64,000 nucleotides of DNA from Candidatus Sedimenticola sp. (ex Thyasira tokunagai) (GCA_037318855.1 CP134874.1:3720598-3784597), one strand, 5' to 3'. Counted from the first letter of the stretch, positions 8,802 to 17,989 are shown. The notes: a model not told the origin generated them from the letters alone. Numbers and translations are program-made.

Positions 8802-10010
8802 ATGCTCCACTCTCTTCGCAATATCTCCATCCTCGCCTTTGCACAGGCGATGATGAACTCTTCAAATGGACTCCAGGTCACTGCTGCCGGATTGATTGGG
8901 CTGGCTCTCAGCGCTGACAACTCTTTGGCAACACTGCCCCTGGCACTGCAGTTTATCTCCGGCATGATCACTACCCCGTTTGCTTCACTGCTAATGGGAA
9001 AAATTGGGCGGCGCGCTGGATTCATGTTGGGCACGGCGATTGGTGTCACTGGTGCAATAACGGCTTACTACGCCATTACTCAAAATTCTTTTGAACTATT
9101 TTGCATGGGCACATCCCTTCTGGGTGCCTTCACCGGATTTGGTAACTACTATCGCTTTGCCGCTGTCGACAGCGTCCATATTTCATTCCGCAGTCGAGCC
9201 ATCTCATGGGTCATGGCAGGGGGTGTTGTCGCCGCATTCATCGGTCCAAATCTGGCGGCAGCCACCCAACACTCAATAACCGCACACCCATTCGCCGCCA
9301 GTTATCTCGCCATAGCAGTGATCCATCTGTTTACCATGATGCTGCTAATCGGTCTCGACATCCCAAAAGTTGATCAACACCAACACCATGGCGGTCGGTC
9401 GCTGCGAGAGATTGCACTTCAACCAAGCTATCTCACAGCCCTTATTGCCGGCGCTCTCGGTTTTGGCATCATGGCACTGGTGATGACGGCAACACCTCTG
9501 TCGATGAACCACCATCACCACTCATTCCCCAATACATCCTTTGTCATTCAATGGCATGTCTTTGCCATGTTTGCCCCCTCCTTTTTCACCGGCCATCTGA
9601 TCCGCCGCTTCGGCCTGATACCCTTGATGGTTGTCGGCGTTATTTTTGATCTCGGCTGTGTTGCCCTCAATCTATTGGGTACATCACTGTGGCACTACTG
9701 GAGTGCACTCTTTATGCTCGGCATCGGCTGGAACTTCCTCTTTGTCGGAGCGACAACCATGCTGACCGAGACCTACCAACCCTACGAAAGCGCAAAGTCT
9801 CTGGCCCTTAACGATTTCATCGTTTTCACTACGGTATCGCTCGCCTCATTAACAGCGGGTGGCCTGCAACATAGCTTTGGTTGGCAGGCGGTAAATATCG
9901 GCGTTCTCCCTGCCGTCCTGATTATTCTTCTCACCCTGTTCTGGTGTCAGAGGCTTTCGTCAACCACTATCAAGGGGGATTATTCGACATCAGCTGAAGG
10001 CAATAAATAG
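8802..10010 (+). CDS. Major facilitator superfamily transporter
   Basis: The 402-residue protein has about twelve hydrophobic segments and an MFS loop 2-3 motif (GKIGRRAG, residues about 66-73). A similar, weaker motif is RRFGL in the second half. The central loops are histidine-rich (DQHQHHGG near residue 190 and NHHHHSF near 230), which might indicate a metal or regulatory function, but the substrate cannot be read from the sequence. It is convergent with the long minus-strand gene that follows and starts 89 bases after a REP-carrying MITE, so it is probably transcribed alone. Confidence 0.87.
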   Translation: MLHSLRNISILAFAQAMMNSSNGLQVTAAGLIGLALSADNSLATLPLALQFISGMITTPFASLLMGKIGRRAGFMLGTAIGVTGAITAYYAITQNSFELFCMGTSLLGAFTGFGNYYRFAAVDSVHISFRSRAISWVMAGGVVAAFIGPNLAAATQHSITAHPFAASYLAIAVIHLFTMMLLIGLDIPKVDQHQHHGGRSLREIALQPSYLTALIAGALGFGIMALVMTATPLSMNHHHHSFPNTSFVIQWHVFAMFAPSFFTGHLIRRFGLIPLMVVGVIFDLGCVALNLLGTSLWHYWSALFMLGIGWNFLFVGATTMLTETYQPYESAKSLALNDFIVFTTVSLASLTAGGLQHSFGWQAVNIGVLPAVLIILLTLFWCQRLSSTTIKGDYSTSAEGNK

Positions 10011-10013
10011 CCA

Positions 10014-12617
10014 CTACTTACTCATGACATCACCACGCCTTAGAATGAATTCACACTTCTTTGTATTGGCATGAAGCCATGGCTTGGGCCAAAGATCCAG
10101 AGTCCCTTTAATGTAACGATTCTGAGAAGAGAGTTTGCCCTTGAGAATTCCCGCTCCATGAGTGTCACCCGAGGCATTAAAGGCATGACATCGCGGATCA
10201 TTTTTCCTGGTGCTGTAGGTTCCTGATTTTACCTTTGAAGTAGTTGTCGTTGCGGTTATGCGACCTGTGGAATCCACTTTCCCATTAAAACTGATCTCCT
10301 GCTGAATCGGGCAGCTATAAGAGGCATAAGCGAACTTGGTCATGCCACCTCTTTCCACACATTCCGATGTTGTACAGACGCCAAGATCACGCTTCCATGT
10401 GAAACCACCCTCGACGTCACCTGTATCAAAATTCACAGTAAACACACCTGTCCCATAACCGGTTTGACTACAACTGTTTGGGCCGCCGTACTCATCCACA
10501 CCAGATGATTTGCCGATTATTTTTACACTGGGTGCCGATTGAACAACCGGTTGCGGTTTACGTCCGTACTTTTCCAGCATCCTAGCCATGGTTTCGGGAT
10601 CTAATTCAGGTACATAGGCACTATCCTGCCTCATCCGTAACTCTATCTGCTCCTCTAAAGAGAGTTCCACTGTTCCATGACCAAAAGATGAAACCACCAT
10701 ATTGACGGTCCGCTCACCTATCCACATCAACATGTCGACCTCGTTTTCATCGACAGTGGCGTTGACGATAGACAAGACGCCACCCACCGTGCTGACACCT
10801 TTCTCAACTGTCTCTTCAATCATCACTGCGGCCTCCTCGTCACCGAGACCGTAGCGCAGGCCATTTCTCATCAGGGCAATCGCCGCTGAAGCGTTGTTGA
10901 AAGCTAGGGTTGTGCCTCCAACCCAGCCAACCGGAGCCGATGCACCACAAGTAATTATCGTGGTACCTACGGCAACGACCACCTGGGAGCCATCCTTAAT
11001 TCCAGTCAGTACATTCTGGCCAAGTGCCCACATATCACCCATGGCATCCTGATAAGTCGCTTCGTTGGCTTGCAGTTGCATACTGCTCACCCGCATTGAG
11101 TGTGCCTGCGCTTCCCGCCGCGCCTGCTGCAACAGGGCAACCGGATTATTGACCTCACCCTTCATGTGGTTGTTAATTTGCCCCACCACATCGACAGCGG
11201 TATCGACCGAACCTGCCGCTCCGTACGCAGGCAGATCCTGATCCACACCTCGCGCCGCATAAGCATTCCGGACAAAACCCAACCCCCAGCTGCCAAAAGA
11301 TCCTGCACGTTCCCTGCGCACTCTTTTTACTACGGCATCGAGCTTTAGAGTATCACCCCGCATCTTTTCCCAACCTACTATGGCGGTGTCAATATCCTTT
11401 AGGAGCTGTTCAAAAGTAGCTGTCCGCTTATCGAAATTCAGCGCCTTGTTGGTCGCCATTATGGCCAGTGGATAGTCGGCCAGCACCCGCTTAAGACTGT
11501 CCGCCATTCGCTGATGTTGCTTCAGTGAGGCAGGTGATTCATCTCTGATGACCGGTATGTTGCTGGGCTGCTGCATCAGTGGTTTTTGTTTCTCCAGTGG
11601 TGGCACCCGCTGGGTCTCTTTCGGCTTGATGCCGGGACGCTTTGATATCACTACACGCTTTGCTGCAGTTTTAACGGGCCTGCCTCTGCAGGTAACCGAG
11701 CTGATACGATCACAATAACCCGCCTCACAGGTTTTTCCGTTACCCATCACAATGGTCGGTGGCGTATCGTGCTCAACTTTCCAGCGCTTTGCCTCCTTAA
11801 ACCCTTTACTATGACACCAAGCATCAGCAGCCGGTTTACCACACCCGCGGCCCCAGTGCAGGCACAAATCGAGAGCATAACCTTTAACCTCAGGTTTTTT
11901 AAAAGTTTTCTCGCCCTTACCCTTGTCTGCGATGCGCGGTTTTTCCACCTTATAAAGTGCAGCCTTCTGTGCCGTATCATCGATCAGTTTGAGGAAATCG
12001 AGCAGAATATTGTGCGCCTCTGTACCCTCCTCCAGAACCATCGCCAAGGCTATGTCTTTCCGTGCATCCACATAATTTTCGGACTTAAAAAGGGCCTCGG
12101 CACGCTCAACCAGCAACCGAGCATCTTTCGGGTTGCGCTCAATGCCAATATTCAGCCAATAAATCGCCTCTTGATACTTTTCCTCGATAAGAAGGCTGGA
12201 GCCAAGGTACTGAAATGCCCTGGGCTCATCCACATCGGGTTTAAGGGCAAATGCCTGCTTGAAATCCGCCGCCGCACGCTCGTACTGACCAAGATCGAAG
12301 TAGGCCTTACCGCGAGAGAAATAGGGCCTGACGGCAGGTGTTATCTGTAAGGATTTTGTATAGCTTTCTATCGCACCCTCATCATCCTCCTCCATGGCAC
12401 GACAAAAACCGATCTCATAATAGGCCTTTGCCGCCTGTCGACTTTTCGGATCGACCCGAATCGCCTTCCTGTACCACCGAATGGATTTAGTACAACCCTT
12501 CTCTATTGACAGCGCTTCCCCCTGGCTGATGTACTCCTCCTGTAGATCAGACGCAGCCGCCGGCAGATGCCAAACCATAAGCAGGAAGAGAAAAAACATC
12601 TTGCACCTGATTAGCAT
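10014..12617 (-). CDS. Large secreted TPR protein of unknown function
   Basis: The 867-residue protein begins with a signal peptide (CKMFFLFLLMVWHLPAAAS). Four or five tetratricopeptide repeats follow (about residues 25-205), for example EAIYWLNIGIERNPKDARLL. A compact Cys-rich segment (about 250-315) has spaced cysteines in CLHWGRGCG, AWCHSKGF, KTCEAGYC and VTCRGR. Then come a Pro/Lys-rich linker, a helical region with a Gly/Ala-rich hydrophobic stretch (about 555-600), and a C-terminal beta-rich region with further cysteines. ATG 12617 is chosen because AGGTGG lies seven bases upstream. I recognise no known full-length family. It is transcribed away from the heme d1 operon. Confidence 0.8.
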   Translation of the reverse strand: MLIRCKMFFLFLLMVWHLPAAASDLQEEYISQGEALSIEKGCTKSIRWYRKAIRVDPKSRQAAKAYYEIGFCRAMEEDDEGAIESYTKSLQITPAVRPYFSRGKAYFDLGQYERAAADFKQAFALKPDVDEPRAFQYLGSSLLIEEKYQEAIYWLNIGIERNPKDARLLVERAEALFKSENYVDARKDIALAMVLEEGTEAHNILLDFLKLIDDTAQKAALYKVEKPRIADKGKGEKTFKKPEVKGYALDLCLHWGRGCGKPAADAWCHSKGFKEAKRWKVEHDTPPTIVMGNGKTCEAGYCDRISSVTCRGRPVKTAAKRVVISKRPGIKPKETQRVPPLEKQKPLMQQPSNIPVIRDESPASLKQHQRMADSLKRVLADYPLAIMATNKALNFDKRTATFEQLLKDIDTAIVGWEKMRGDTLKLDAVVKRVRRERAGSFGSWGLGFVRNAYAARGVDQDLPAYGAAGSVDTAVDVVGQINNHMKGEVNNPVALLQQARREAQAHSMRVSSMQLQANEATYQDAMGDMWALGQNVLTGIKDGSQVVVAVGTTIITCGASAPVGWVGGTTLAFNNASAAIALMRNGLRYGLGDEEAAVMIEETVEKGVSTVGGVLSIVNATVDENEVDMLMWIGERTVNMVVSSFGHGTVELSLEEQIELRMRQDSAYVPELDPETMARMLEKYGRKPQPVVQSAPSVKIIGKSSGVDEYGGPNSCSQTGYGTGVFTVNFDTGDVEGGFTWKRDLGVCTTSECVERGGMTKFAYASYSCPIQQEISFNGKVDSTGRITATTTTSKVKSGTYSTRKNDPRCHAFNASGDTHGAGILKGKLSSQNRYIKGTLDLWPKPWLHANTKKCEFILRRGDVMSK

Positions 12618-12790
12618 CACTTGGCCACCTGATCACTTTCCAATTCACTACAAGCCTAGCTGATGACAGGAGTAAGGATGGACTTAATTACACCCTCTTT
12701 TGGTCCCCCCTCATTTGCGCCAGTCACGCGCTATTAAAACGCTAGACTGAAAGATTCTATCTTATTGTTTTATTTGCTGTTTATAGCTTA

Positions 12791-12804
12791 TTGACCGAAA
12801 TCAA
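12791..12804. promoter_or_regulatory. FNR/DNR-type binding site upstream of the heme d1 operon
   Basis: TTGACCGAAATCAA matches TTGAY-N4-ATCAA. It is 66 bases before the proposed start of the nirC-like gene, a spacing suited to a class II activated promoter. Its position also argues against starting the cytochrome at the in-frame TTG that overlaps it. Confidence 0.8.
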
Positions 12805-12856
12805 GGCCAGCCTATTGAAACAGCTGGTAGATTGCTTACAAATCGCGATGTTATCG

Positions 12857-13192
12857 ATGAGTACCTTAATGCATAGACTTATACTTGTACTGCCTATTCT
12901 GCTCGCATCGGCTGCCTTTGCGTCAGCACAAGAGGAACTCAAGTCACAGCGCCAGATAGAGATCATTCATTTGCTTAAACACGACTGCGGCTCATGCCAC
13001 GGCATGCGTCTGGAAGGTGGATTGGGGCCTGCGCTCAAGCCTGAGCAACTCAAGAACTGGAGTGCGGAACAACTGGCGGTAACTATCCGTTACGGCCGTC
13101 CCGGTACACCCATGCCCCCCTGGGGACCATTTCTCACCGAAGCCGAGGCCATCTGGCTGGCACAGCAACTGAAGCAGGGTATTCAGCCATGA
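12857..13192 (+). CDS. nirC: NirC-like monoheme cytochrome c
   Basis: This small periplasmic cytochrome (about 111 residues) has a signal peptide ending near AFASAQEE and a single CGSCH motif. PGTPMPPWGP supplies the likely distal methionine. NirC-type cytochromes sit at the head of heme d1 operons and can donate electrons to NirS or assist heme d1 maturation. The gene overlaps nirF by ATGA, showing translational coupling. ATG 12857 is preferred, but 12848 and 12869 are in frame. The FNR-type box at 12791 fits a promoter just upstream. Confidence 0.85.
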   Translation: MSTLMHRLILVLPILLASAAFASAQEELKSQRQIEIIHLLKHDCGSCHGMRLEGGLGPALKPEQLKNWSAEQLAVTIRYGRPGTPMPPWGPFLTEAEAIWLAQQLKQGIQP

Positions 13193-14367
13193 AGCCGCTA
13201 CATGCACTACTGCCACTGCTGTTGCTCTTTTCCGGATGGGTTCATGGCGAGTGTCTGACCCGTGGCACCGGTGATATGGGCATCGTCATCGAACGGGCCG
13301 CCGGCAGCCTCAAGGTAGTGGACACCTCAGCTCACACCGAGCTGTTCCAGGTTCCCGATCTCGGTGATCTCTCTCACGCCTCCGCCGTCTACTCACGGGA
13401 TGCACGCTATGTCTATATCTTTGGACGCGACGGCGGTCTCACCAAAGTAGACATTCTCTGTGGAAAAATTGTCAATCGCATCGTCCAGGGCGGTAACAGC
13501 ATCGGTGGCGCCATCTCACAAGATGGTTCCCTGATCGCCGTATCCAACTACGAGCCAGGCGGCGTAAAGATCTTCTCCTCCGATGACCTCTCCCTGGTAG
13601 CGGACATTCCCGCCACCCCCATAGCAAAAGGGAAACAGTCTAAAACCGTCGGCCTGGTGGATGCCCCCGACCAACGCTTCGTCGTCAGCCTTTACGATAG
13701 CGGTGAGAGCTGGATCATCGACATGAAAGATCCAAAGGCACCGGCCATTGAACGCTTCAAGAATATCGGCCGCCTCCCCTATGATGCGCTGATCACACCT
13801 GAAGGTCGCTACTACATCGCCGGTCTGTTCGGACAGGACGGCCTCTCTCTGATCGACCTGTGGCACCCGGAAAAAGGGGCGCAGTTAATTTTGGCGAATT
13901 ACGGTCGTGGCGAGAAAAAGCTGCCGGTCTACAAAATGCCCCACCTCGAAGGCTGGGCGATGGCGGGCAACCTTGCTTTCCTTCCCGCCGTTGGCCAACA
14001 CTCGGTGCTTGTAGTCAACAGCGGCAGTTGGCAAGAGATAAAACAGATTCCGGTTCACGGCCAGCCTGTATTTGTCATGGCCCGCCCGGACGGACGTCAG
14101 ATCTGGGTCAACTTTGCCTTTCCTCACAACGACACCATACAGGTTATCGACAGTGAATCGCTGGAGATTGTCAAAACCCTCAAACCCGGCAAGGGCGCAC
14201 TCCATATGGAGTTCTCTCCCCGTGGTGAAGAAGTGTGGATTTCAGTTCGCGACAAGGATGAGGTTCAGGTGTACGACACCCGGACACTGACACTGACAGA
14301 TCACCTGGCAGTGGATAAACCCAGCGGTATCTTTTTCACAGCCCGTGCTCATAAAACAGGACTATAG
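13189..14367 (+). CDS. nirF: Heme d1 biosynthesis protein NirF
   Basis: The 392-residue protein has a signal peptide (about 1-20, FSGWVHG) and a d1-type beta-propeller with repeated blades such as YSRDARYVYIFGRDGGLTKVD and DSESLEIVKTLKPGKGALH. NirF resembles the NirS propeller and is needed for a late step from didecarboxysiroheme towards heme d1. No lipobox is present, so it looks soluble in the periplasm, unlike lipoprotein NirF of some species. It overlaps the upstream cytochrome by four bases and is followed by nirD after one base. Confidence 0.95.
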   Translation: MKPLHALLPLLLLFSGWVHGECLTRGTGDMGIVIERAAGSLKVVDTSAHTELFQVPDLGDLSHASAVYSRDARYVYIFGRDGGLTKVDILCGKIVNRIVQGGNSIGGAISQDGSLIAVSNYEPGGVKIFSSDDLSLVADIPATPIAKGKQSKTVGLVDAPDQRFVVSLYDSGESWIIDMKDPKAPAIERFKNIGRLPYDALITPEGRYYIAGLFGQDGLSLIDLWHPEKGAQLILANYGRGEKKLPVYKMPHLEGWAMAGNLAFLPAVGQHSVLVVNSGSWQEIKQIPVHGQPVFVMARPDGRQIWVNFAFPHNDTIQVIDSESLEIVKTLKPGKGALHMEFSPRGEEVWISVRDKDEVQVYDTRTLTLTDHLAVDKPSGIFFTARAHKTGL

Positions 14368-14368
14368 T

Positions 14369-14881
14369 ATGGCGACCACTGCACCTATTATCGAGCGTTC
14401 TTCCTGGCAGGGAGACAGCCCCAAAGAGGTCAAATTGAACGATCTGGAAAAACGGTTGCTGAATGAGTACCAAAAGGGATTTCCCCTTACCCCTTCACCT
14501 TACGCCGATATCGCAACAAAGCTGGGTACCAGCGAAGCCCTGGTGCTACAGATACTCAGCCGACTCCAGGAGTTGGGTGTTATCAGCAGAATCGGCCCGG
14601 TATTCAAACCCAAGCGTGTGGGTGTCAGCACCCTGGTAGCCATGGCCGTACCCGAGGAGCAGTTAGAGGCGGTCGCTGAACAGATCAACAACTACACCGA
14701 GGTTAACCATAACTACGAACGGGAAGATAGATACAATCTTTGGTTTGTAGTCACAGCCAGTGACAAAACCCACCTCCAGACGGTGCTGGCGGAGATGGAG
14801 CACCAGACTGGATATAATCTTCTCAACCTGCCACTTGAGAAGCAGTTCCATATCGACCTGGGATTTCCACTATGGTGCTGA
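14369..14881 (+). CDS. nirD: Siroheme decarboxylase subunit NirD (AsnC/Lrp type)
   Basis: The 170-residue protein has an N-terminal AsnC-like helix-turn-helix (LLNEYQKGFPLTPSPYADIATKLG) and a C-terminal RAM-like domain. The conserved NirD/NirL signature is EVNHNYEREDRYNLWFV. With NirG, NirL and NirH it decarboxylates siroheme to 12,18-didecarboxysiroheme. ATG 14369, one base after the nirF stop, is chosen over an earlier in-frame codon inside nirF. NirD and NirL cannot be told apart with certainty; operon order is used. It overlaps nirG by ten bases. Confidence 0.88.
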   Translation: MATTAPIIERSSWQGDSPKEVKLNDLEKRLLNEYQKGFPLTPSPYADIATKLGTSEALVLQILSRLQELGVISRIGPVFKPKRVGVSTLVAMAVPEEQLEAVAEQINNYTEVNHNYEREDRYNLWFVVTASDKTHLQTVLAEMEHQTGYNLLNLPLEKQFHIDLGFPLWC

Positions 14882-15348
14882 CAGAACAGGATTATCAACT
14901 GATTGCCGAAATCCAGGGCGGCCTGCCGCTCTCAAGCCACCCCTATGCCGAGGTTGGCGCCCGCATCGGTCTTGATGAGGGGGAGGTTATCGAGCGCATC
15001 GGTCTGATGCAGGAGAGCGGTGTCATCAAACGTATGGGGCTGGTGGTGCGTCATCATGAGCTGGGTTACAAAGCCAATGCCATGGTGGTGTGGGATGTCC
15101 CGGATAATGAACTCGATGCTGTGGGTGAAGCACTGGGTGAAGAGCCCTGTATCACCCTCTGCTATCAGCGCCCACGCCGACTGCCGGAGTGGCCCTACAA
15201 CCTCTTCACCATGATTCACGGCAAAGAGCGGAAGCGGGTTCTCGACACCATAGAAAGCCTTAGCCAACTCCCGGAGATGGAAGGTATCTCATACAAAGTG
15301 CTGTTCAGTGGACGGCGCTTCAAGCAGCGCGGCGCCCGCTACCAGTGA
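14872..15348 (+). CDS. nirG: Siroheme decarboxylase subunit NirG
   Basis: The 158-residue AsnC/Lrp-type protein has the NirG/NirH signature CYQRPRRLPEWPYNLFTMIHGK in place of the NirD/NirL HNY motif. The N-terminal half has the helix-turn-helix pattern PLSSHPYAEVGARIGLDEGEVIERI. It pairs with a NirD/NirL partner for siroheme decarboxylation. The start overlaps the end of nirD, suggesting translational coupling. The choice of NirG over NirH rests on gene order. Confidence 0.88.
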   Translation: MVLTEQDYQLIAEIQGGLPLSSHPYAEVGARIGLDEGEVIERIGLMQESGVIKRMGLVVRHHELGYKANAMVVWDVPDNELDAVGEALGEEPCITLCYQRPRRLPEWPYNLFTMIHGKERKRVLDTIESLSQLPEMEGISYKVLFSGRRFKQRGARYQ

Positions 15349-15364
15349 CAGACCAGCCGACGTA

Positions 15365-15808
15365 ATGGATCAACTGGATCGCACCATCATCAACAATCTG
15401 CAGGGCGGCTTTCCCATTGCTGATCACCCCTATCGCCAGGCAGCGAAAAAACTGGGTATAGAGGAGAGTGAACTGATCCAGCGTCTGGAGTGCATGTTGG
15501 AGAAGAAGCAGCTCTCCCGCTTTGGTCCACTCTACAACGCGGAACGGCTCGGTGGTGGCCTCAGCCTCTGCGCCATGAGCATTCCGGCCGATGCATTTGA
15601 GCGGGTCACCGGGCAGGTCAACGACTTTCCGGAAGTGGCCCACAATTATGCACGCGACCACACCTTCAACATGTGGTTCGTACTCGCTACCGAGCGAGCG
15701 GAGCGCATCGACAAAGTGCTATCTGAAATTGAAAAGACCACAGGCTATCCGGTCTACAACATGCCCAAAGAAAAGGAATTTTTTATCGGGCTGAAATTCG
15801 AAGTGTGA
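15365..15808 (+). CDS. nirL: Siroheme decarboxylase subunit NirL
   Basis: The 147-residue AsnC/Lrp-type protein carries the NirD/NirL signature EVAHNYARDHTFNMWFV. ATG 15365 (MDQLDRTII) aligns with the start of its paralogues; an earlier in-frame start inside nirG would add a low-complexity leader. It is the last of three closely packed paralogues (nirD-nirG-nirL). The operon is interrupted by repeats after this point and resumes with nirH at 17478. Confidence 0.88.
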   Translation: MDQLDRTIINNLQGGFPIADHPYRQAAKKLGIEESELIQRLECMLEKKQLSRFGPLYNAERLGGGLSLCAMSIPADAFERVTGQVNDFPEVAHNYARDHTFNMWFVLATERAERIDKVLSEIEKTTGYPVYNMPKEKEFFIGLKFEV

Positions 15809-15931
15809 CAGTAGTGCAATCCACCGCTTTGAAAGCTTTTCGCCAAAAATGAACACAAATTCCGAACTGACTGAGATGAAATCAGTAAGCGTATCAAGCC
15901 CTTCTCCCAACTGAGGATGTCGTAAAAACAC

Positions 15932-16375
15932 CAGTCCCTTCTCCCTACGAGGGAGAAGGTTAGGATGAGGGTGTATTAAATCAATAAGTTACCTTAAGCG
16001 AGTCTTCGATTTCGTGATGCAAAACGGGACATCCAAGTCCCCCTTTTGCACTCAATCTTCGACAGCCTATTAGTGCCCCGGCCGTCCTGGTCACTGACGC
16101 TACGCGATAACATCGCAAGCTCGTTACCGCTTCGCAGTCAGTTCCCAGTGACTGGACGCCGTGTTCGGATGCCTACTTTGCTTCCCCTCTGGCGCGCTAC
16201 GCGCACGACGGGTAAGCAGTGCGGCCTCACGGCTACCGGGGATTACCAGCCTTCGCTTCGCTCTCCATGGCTGGCAGCGATTGATCCCCCTCACCCTAAC
16301 CCTCTCCCCGGTGGGGAGAGGGGACTTTTGCGACACCCTCCAACTGGGGAAAAGGGAGTTTGTGATACTCCCCCA
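15932..16375. repeat. Dispersed 'CTTCTCCCTACGAGGGAGAAGG' repeat interrupted by a structured-RNA element
   Basis: The left part (15940-15994) carries the CTTCTCCCTACGAGGGAG palindrome and TAAATCAATAAGTTACCT. The right part (16280-16375) begins ATTGATCCCCCTCACCC and continues into the CTCTCCCCGGTGGGGAGAG palindrome. In two other copies (near 17996-18090 and 47350-47450) these parts are directly joined, so the DNA between (15995-16279) is an insertion. Confidence 0.85.
15995..16279 (-). ncRNA. Candidate mobile structured RNA, copy 2 (HEARO/omega-RNA-like)
   Basis: The 285-bp ORF-less element is read on the minus strand from CGCTG (16279-16275) to CGCTTA (15995). It shares with copy 1 (28306-28606) the motifs GCATCCGAA (16164-16172), GGACGGCCGGGGCA (16074-16087) and GACTTGGATGTCCC (16026-16039). 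Stems pair as 16246-16251/16269-16274, 16158-16163/16228-16233 and 16018-16024/16044-16050. The bases differ from copy 1 while pairing is kept. Empty sites at 18041-18060 and 47401-47420 define both ends. The family assignment to HEARO/IscB omega-RNA is a guess from size, structure and insertion behaviour; no iscB gene is present. Confidence 0.6.
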
Positions 16376-16453
16376 TAATCTGGATGTTTACCTGAGACGG
16401 GTTTTTGCTCTATCTTCGGATACAATAGATATTTAATCATTAGGATACCCCCC

Positions 16454-16696
16454 TTGAAAAAACGAAAACTCGGCCAGAAAATTACCTTTATCAGTGCCAT
16501 CATCTTCTACTTGTGTGGCGTAGGCTTTCTCGTGGCCACCGGTTACTACGGCTCTCAGTTCGGTACAGAGAGTCCAATTTTTGCCAGCTTTGCCGCTTCA
16601 GTAGTCTTCTTCTTTGGTGCTGGGGTAGTTCTGCATGTCATGGGCTCGATCAATATGCCGGACCTGCGGGTAAACCGGGGCAAACCAACGGATTGA
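16454..16696 (+). CDS. Small two-helix membrane protein
   Basis: The 80-residue protein begins at TTG (MKKRKLGQK) with AGGA upstream at 16442. It has two hydrophobic segments (about residues 11-31 and 43-63) and a short polar tail. No ATG is available before the second helix. It sits inside the heme d1 operon, 33 bases before the DUF2189-like gene and on the same strand. I do not recognise a function; the context suggests only co-transcription with nir genes. Confidence 0.7.
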   Translation: MKKRKLGQKITFISAIIFYLCGVGFLVATGYYGSQFGTESPIFASFAASVVFFFGAGVVLHVMGSINMPDLRVNRGKPTD

Positions 16697-16729
16697 ACCC
16701 TGTTACGTAGAGTAAAGGCCGCCATACAT

Positions 16730-17485
16730 ATGAGTACAGATAGCACAATAACTGTAGGTTCTATTGGCAACTGGTTACACCAGGGTTGGCGTTACTACCG
16801 TCAAAATGCCTTGGTGAGCAGCACCTATATCGCGCTCTTTCTATTACCCGGCTCGGTCATACAATACGCAATGGTATCTGAGGGTTACGGCCTCTTTTAC
16901 TACCTGCTTGCCGCCGGGTTTATTATTTTGATACCCGCCCTGTCGGCACTCTACTACCCCCTCTCTTCGATCAGCGACAAAGGGCAGCAGGGTAATATTA
17001 ACGACATAATGAGCGGGCTTACCCGGGTACCCAAGGCATGCTGGGTACTCACCGCTTTTATGGTTGCGTTCTATCTTATCTGGATCACCGATGCCGCTAT
17101 CGTCTACAGCTTCTATTTCAAGCTCGATCCGGTCCTGCTAAGTGACTACATGGCAAACCCCGACTATCGATCAGAGGTCAACAGCTTCATAGTTAACATC
17201 AGCCTTGCCGGTATGGTTTTGGCGGGTATTGCCTATAGCGTCACTGTATTTTCTCTGCCTCATGCTTTTGAGAGCCGGGTGGGATTTGTAGATGCGGTAG
17301 TTTTTAGTATTAAGAGCATTACCTCCCATTTTCGCGTAATGCTGCTGTGGGCACTGTTATTGGGTATATCTCAGCTCACTGCACTGCTGATATTCTCACC
17401 ACTGGAGATCATACTGTTACCGATACTCGCCTACGCCAACCTTGCTGCTTATCGCCAGATCAGTGGAGTCTCATACAGTGAATAA
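16730..17485 (+). CDS. DUF2189-like integral membrane protein
   Basis: The 251-residue protein has about six transmembrane segments. It opens with VGSIGNWLHQGWRYYRQNALVSSTY, the amphipathic start typical of DUF2189 proteins. Its function is unknown. Its end overlaps nirH by eight bases (GTGAATAA), so it is translated with a heme d1 gene. This makes a role linked to heme d1 or NO respiration possible, but the gene may simply be a passenger. Confidence 0.75.
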   Translation: MSTDSTITVGSIGNWLHQGWRYYRQNALVSSTYIALFLLPGSVIQYAMVSEGYGLFYYLLAAGFIILIPALSALYYPLSSISDKGQQGNINDIMSGLTRVPKACWVLTAFMVAFYLIWITDAAIVYSFYFKLDPVLLSDYMANPDYRSEVNSFIVNISLAGMVLAGIAYSVTVFSLPHAFESRVGFVDAVVFSIKSITSHFRVMLLWALLLGISQLTALLIFSPLEIILLPILAYANLAAYRQISGVSYSE

Positions 17486-17969
17486 AAAGGACGACCCAAT
17501 ATTGGATGAGCTTGACCGCCGTATCGTCAAGGAGACCCAGGCCGGCCTGCCGTTGGTACCCCAGCCCTATGAAGAGATCGCAAGGCGCCTTGAATGCAGT
17601 GCAGCCGAAGTGATGAGCCGAATGCAAAAAATGCAGGAGAGTGGAGCTATCAGGCGTATTGGTGCTGTTCCAAATCACTACACACTGGGCTTCCGAGGAA
17701 ATGGAATGACCGTGTGGGATCTACCCGATGACAAGGTGGAGGAGTATGGCGAAAAGATCGGCAACCTCGACTTTGTCAGCCATGCCTACCAACGTCCACG
17801 CCATCAACCCCAGTGGAACTACAACCTCTTTGCCATGGTTCATGGCAAGGATCGTGATGAAGTGATGGAGAAGGTGAAGATAATCGTTGAGCTACTCGGT
17901 GAACACAACCGTGGACACGAAGTGCTGTTCAGCTCAAAGATTCTGAAGAAAACCGGTATGCGATTCTAG
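17478..17969 (+). CDS. nirH: Siroheme decarboxylase subunit NirH
   Basis: The 163-residue AsnC/Lrp-type protein has the NirG/NirH signature AYQRPRHQPQWNYNLFAMVHGK and the helix-turn-helix PLVPQPYEEIARRLECSAAEVMSRM. GTG 17478 is chosen because it overlaps the stop of the preceding gene and aligns with the start of its paralogues. It completes the four-gene nirD/G/L/H set, although separated from the other three by 1.67 kb containing repeats and two membrane-protein genes. Confidence 0.88.
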   Translation: MNKKDDPILDELDRRIVKETQAGLPLVPQPYEEIARRLECSAAEVMSRMQKMQESGAIRRIGAVPNHYTLGFRGNGMTVWDLPDDKVEEYGEKIGNLDFVSHAYQRPRHQPQWNYNLFAMVHGKDRDEVMEKVKIIVELLGEHNRGHEVLFSSKILKKTGMRF

Positions 17970-17989
17970 GAGGGCGTCGTGAAAGCACA

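Noticed and set aside
16046..16436. Short ORFs of 91-110 codons between nirL and the small membrane gene
   Set aside because: They overlap the structured-RNA element and repeat arms and have no ribosome-binding sites or domains.
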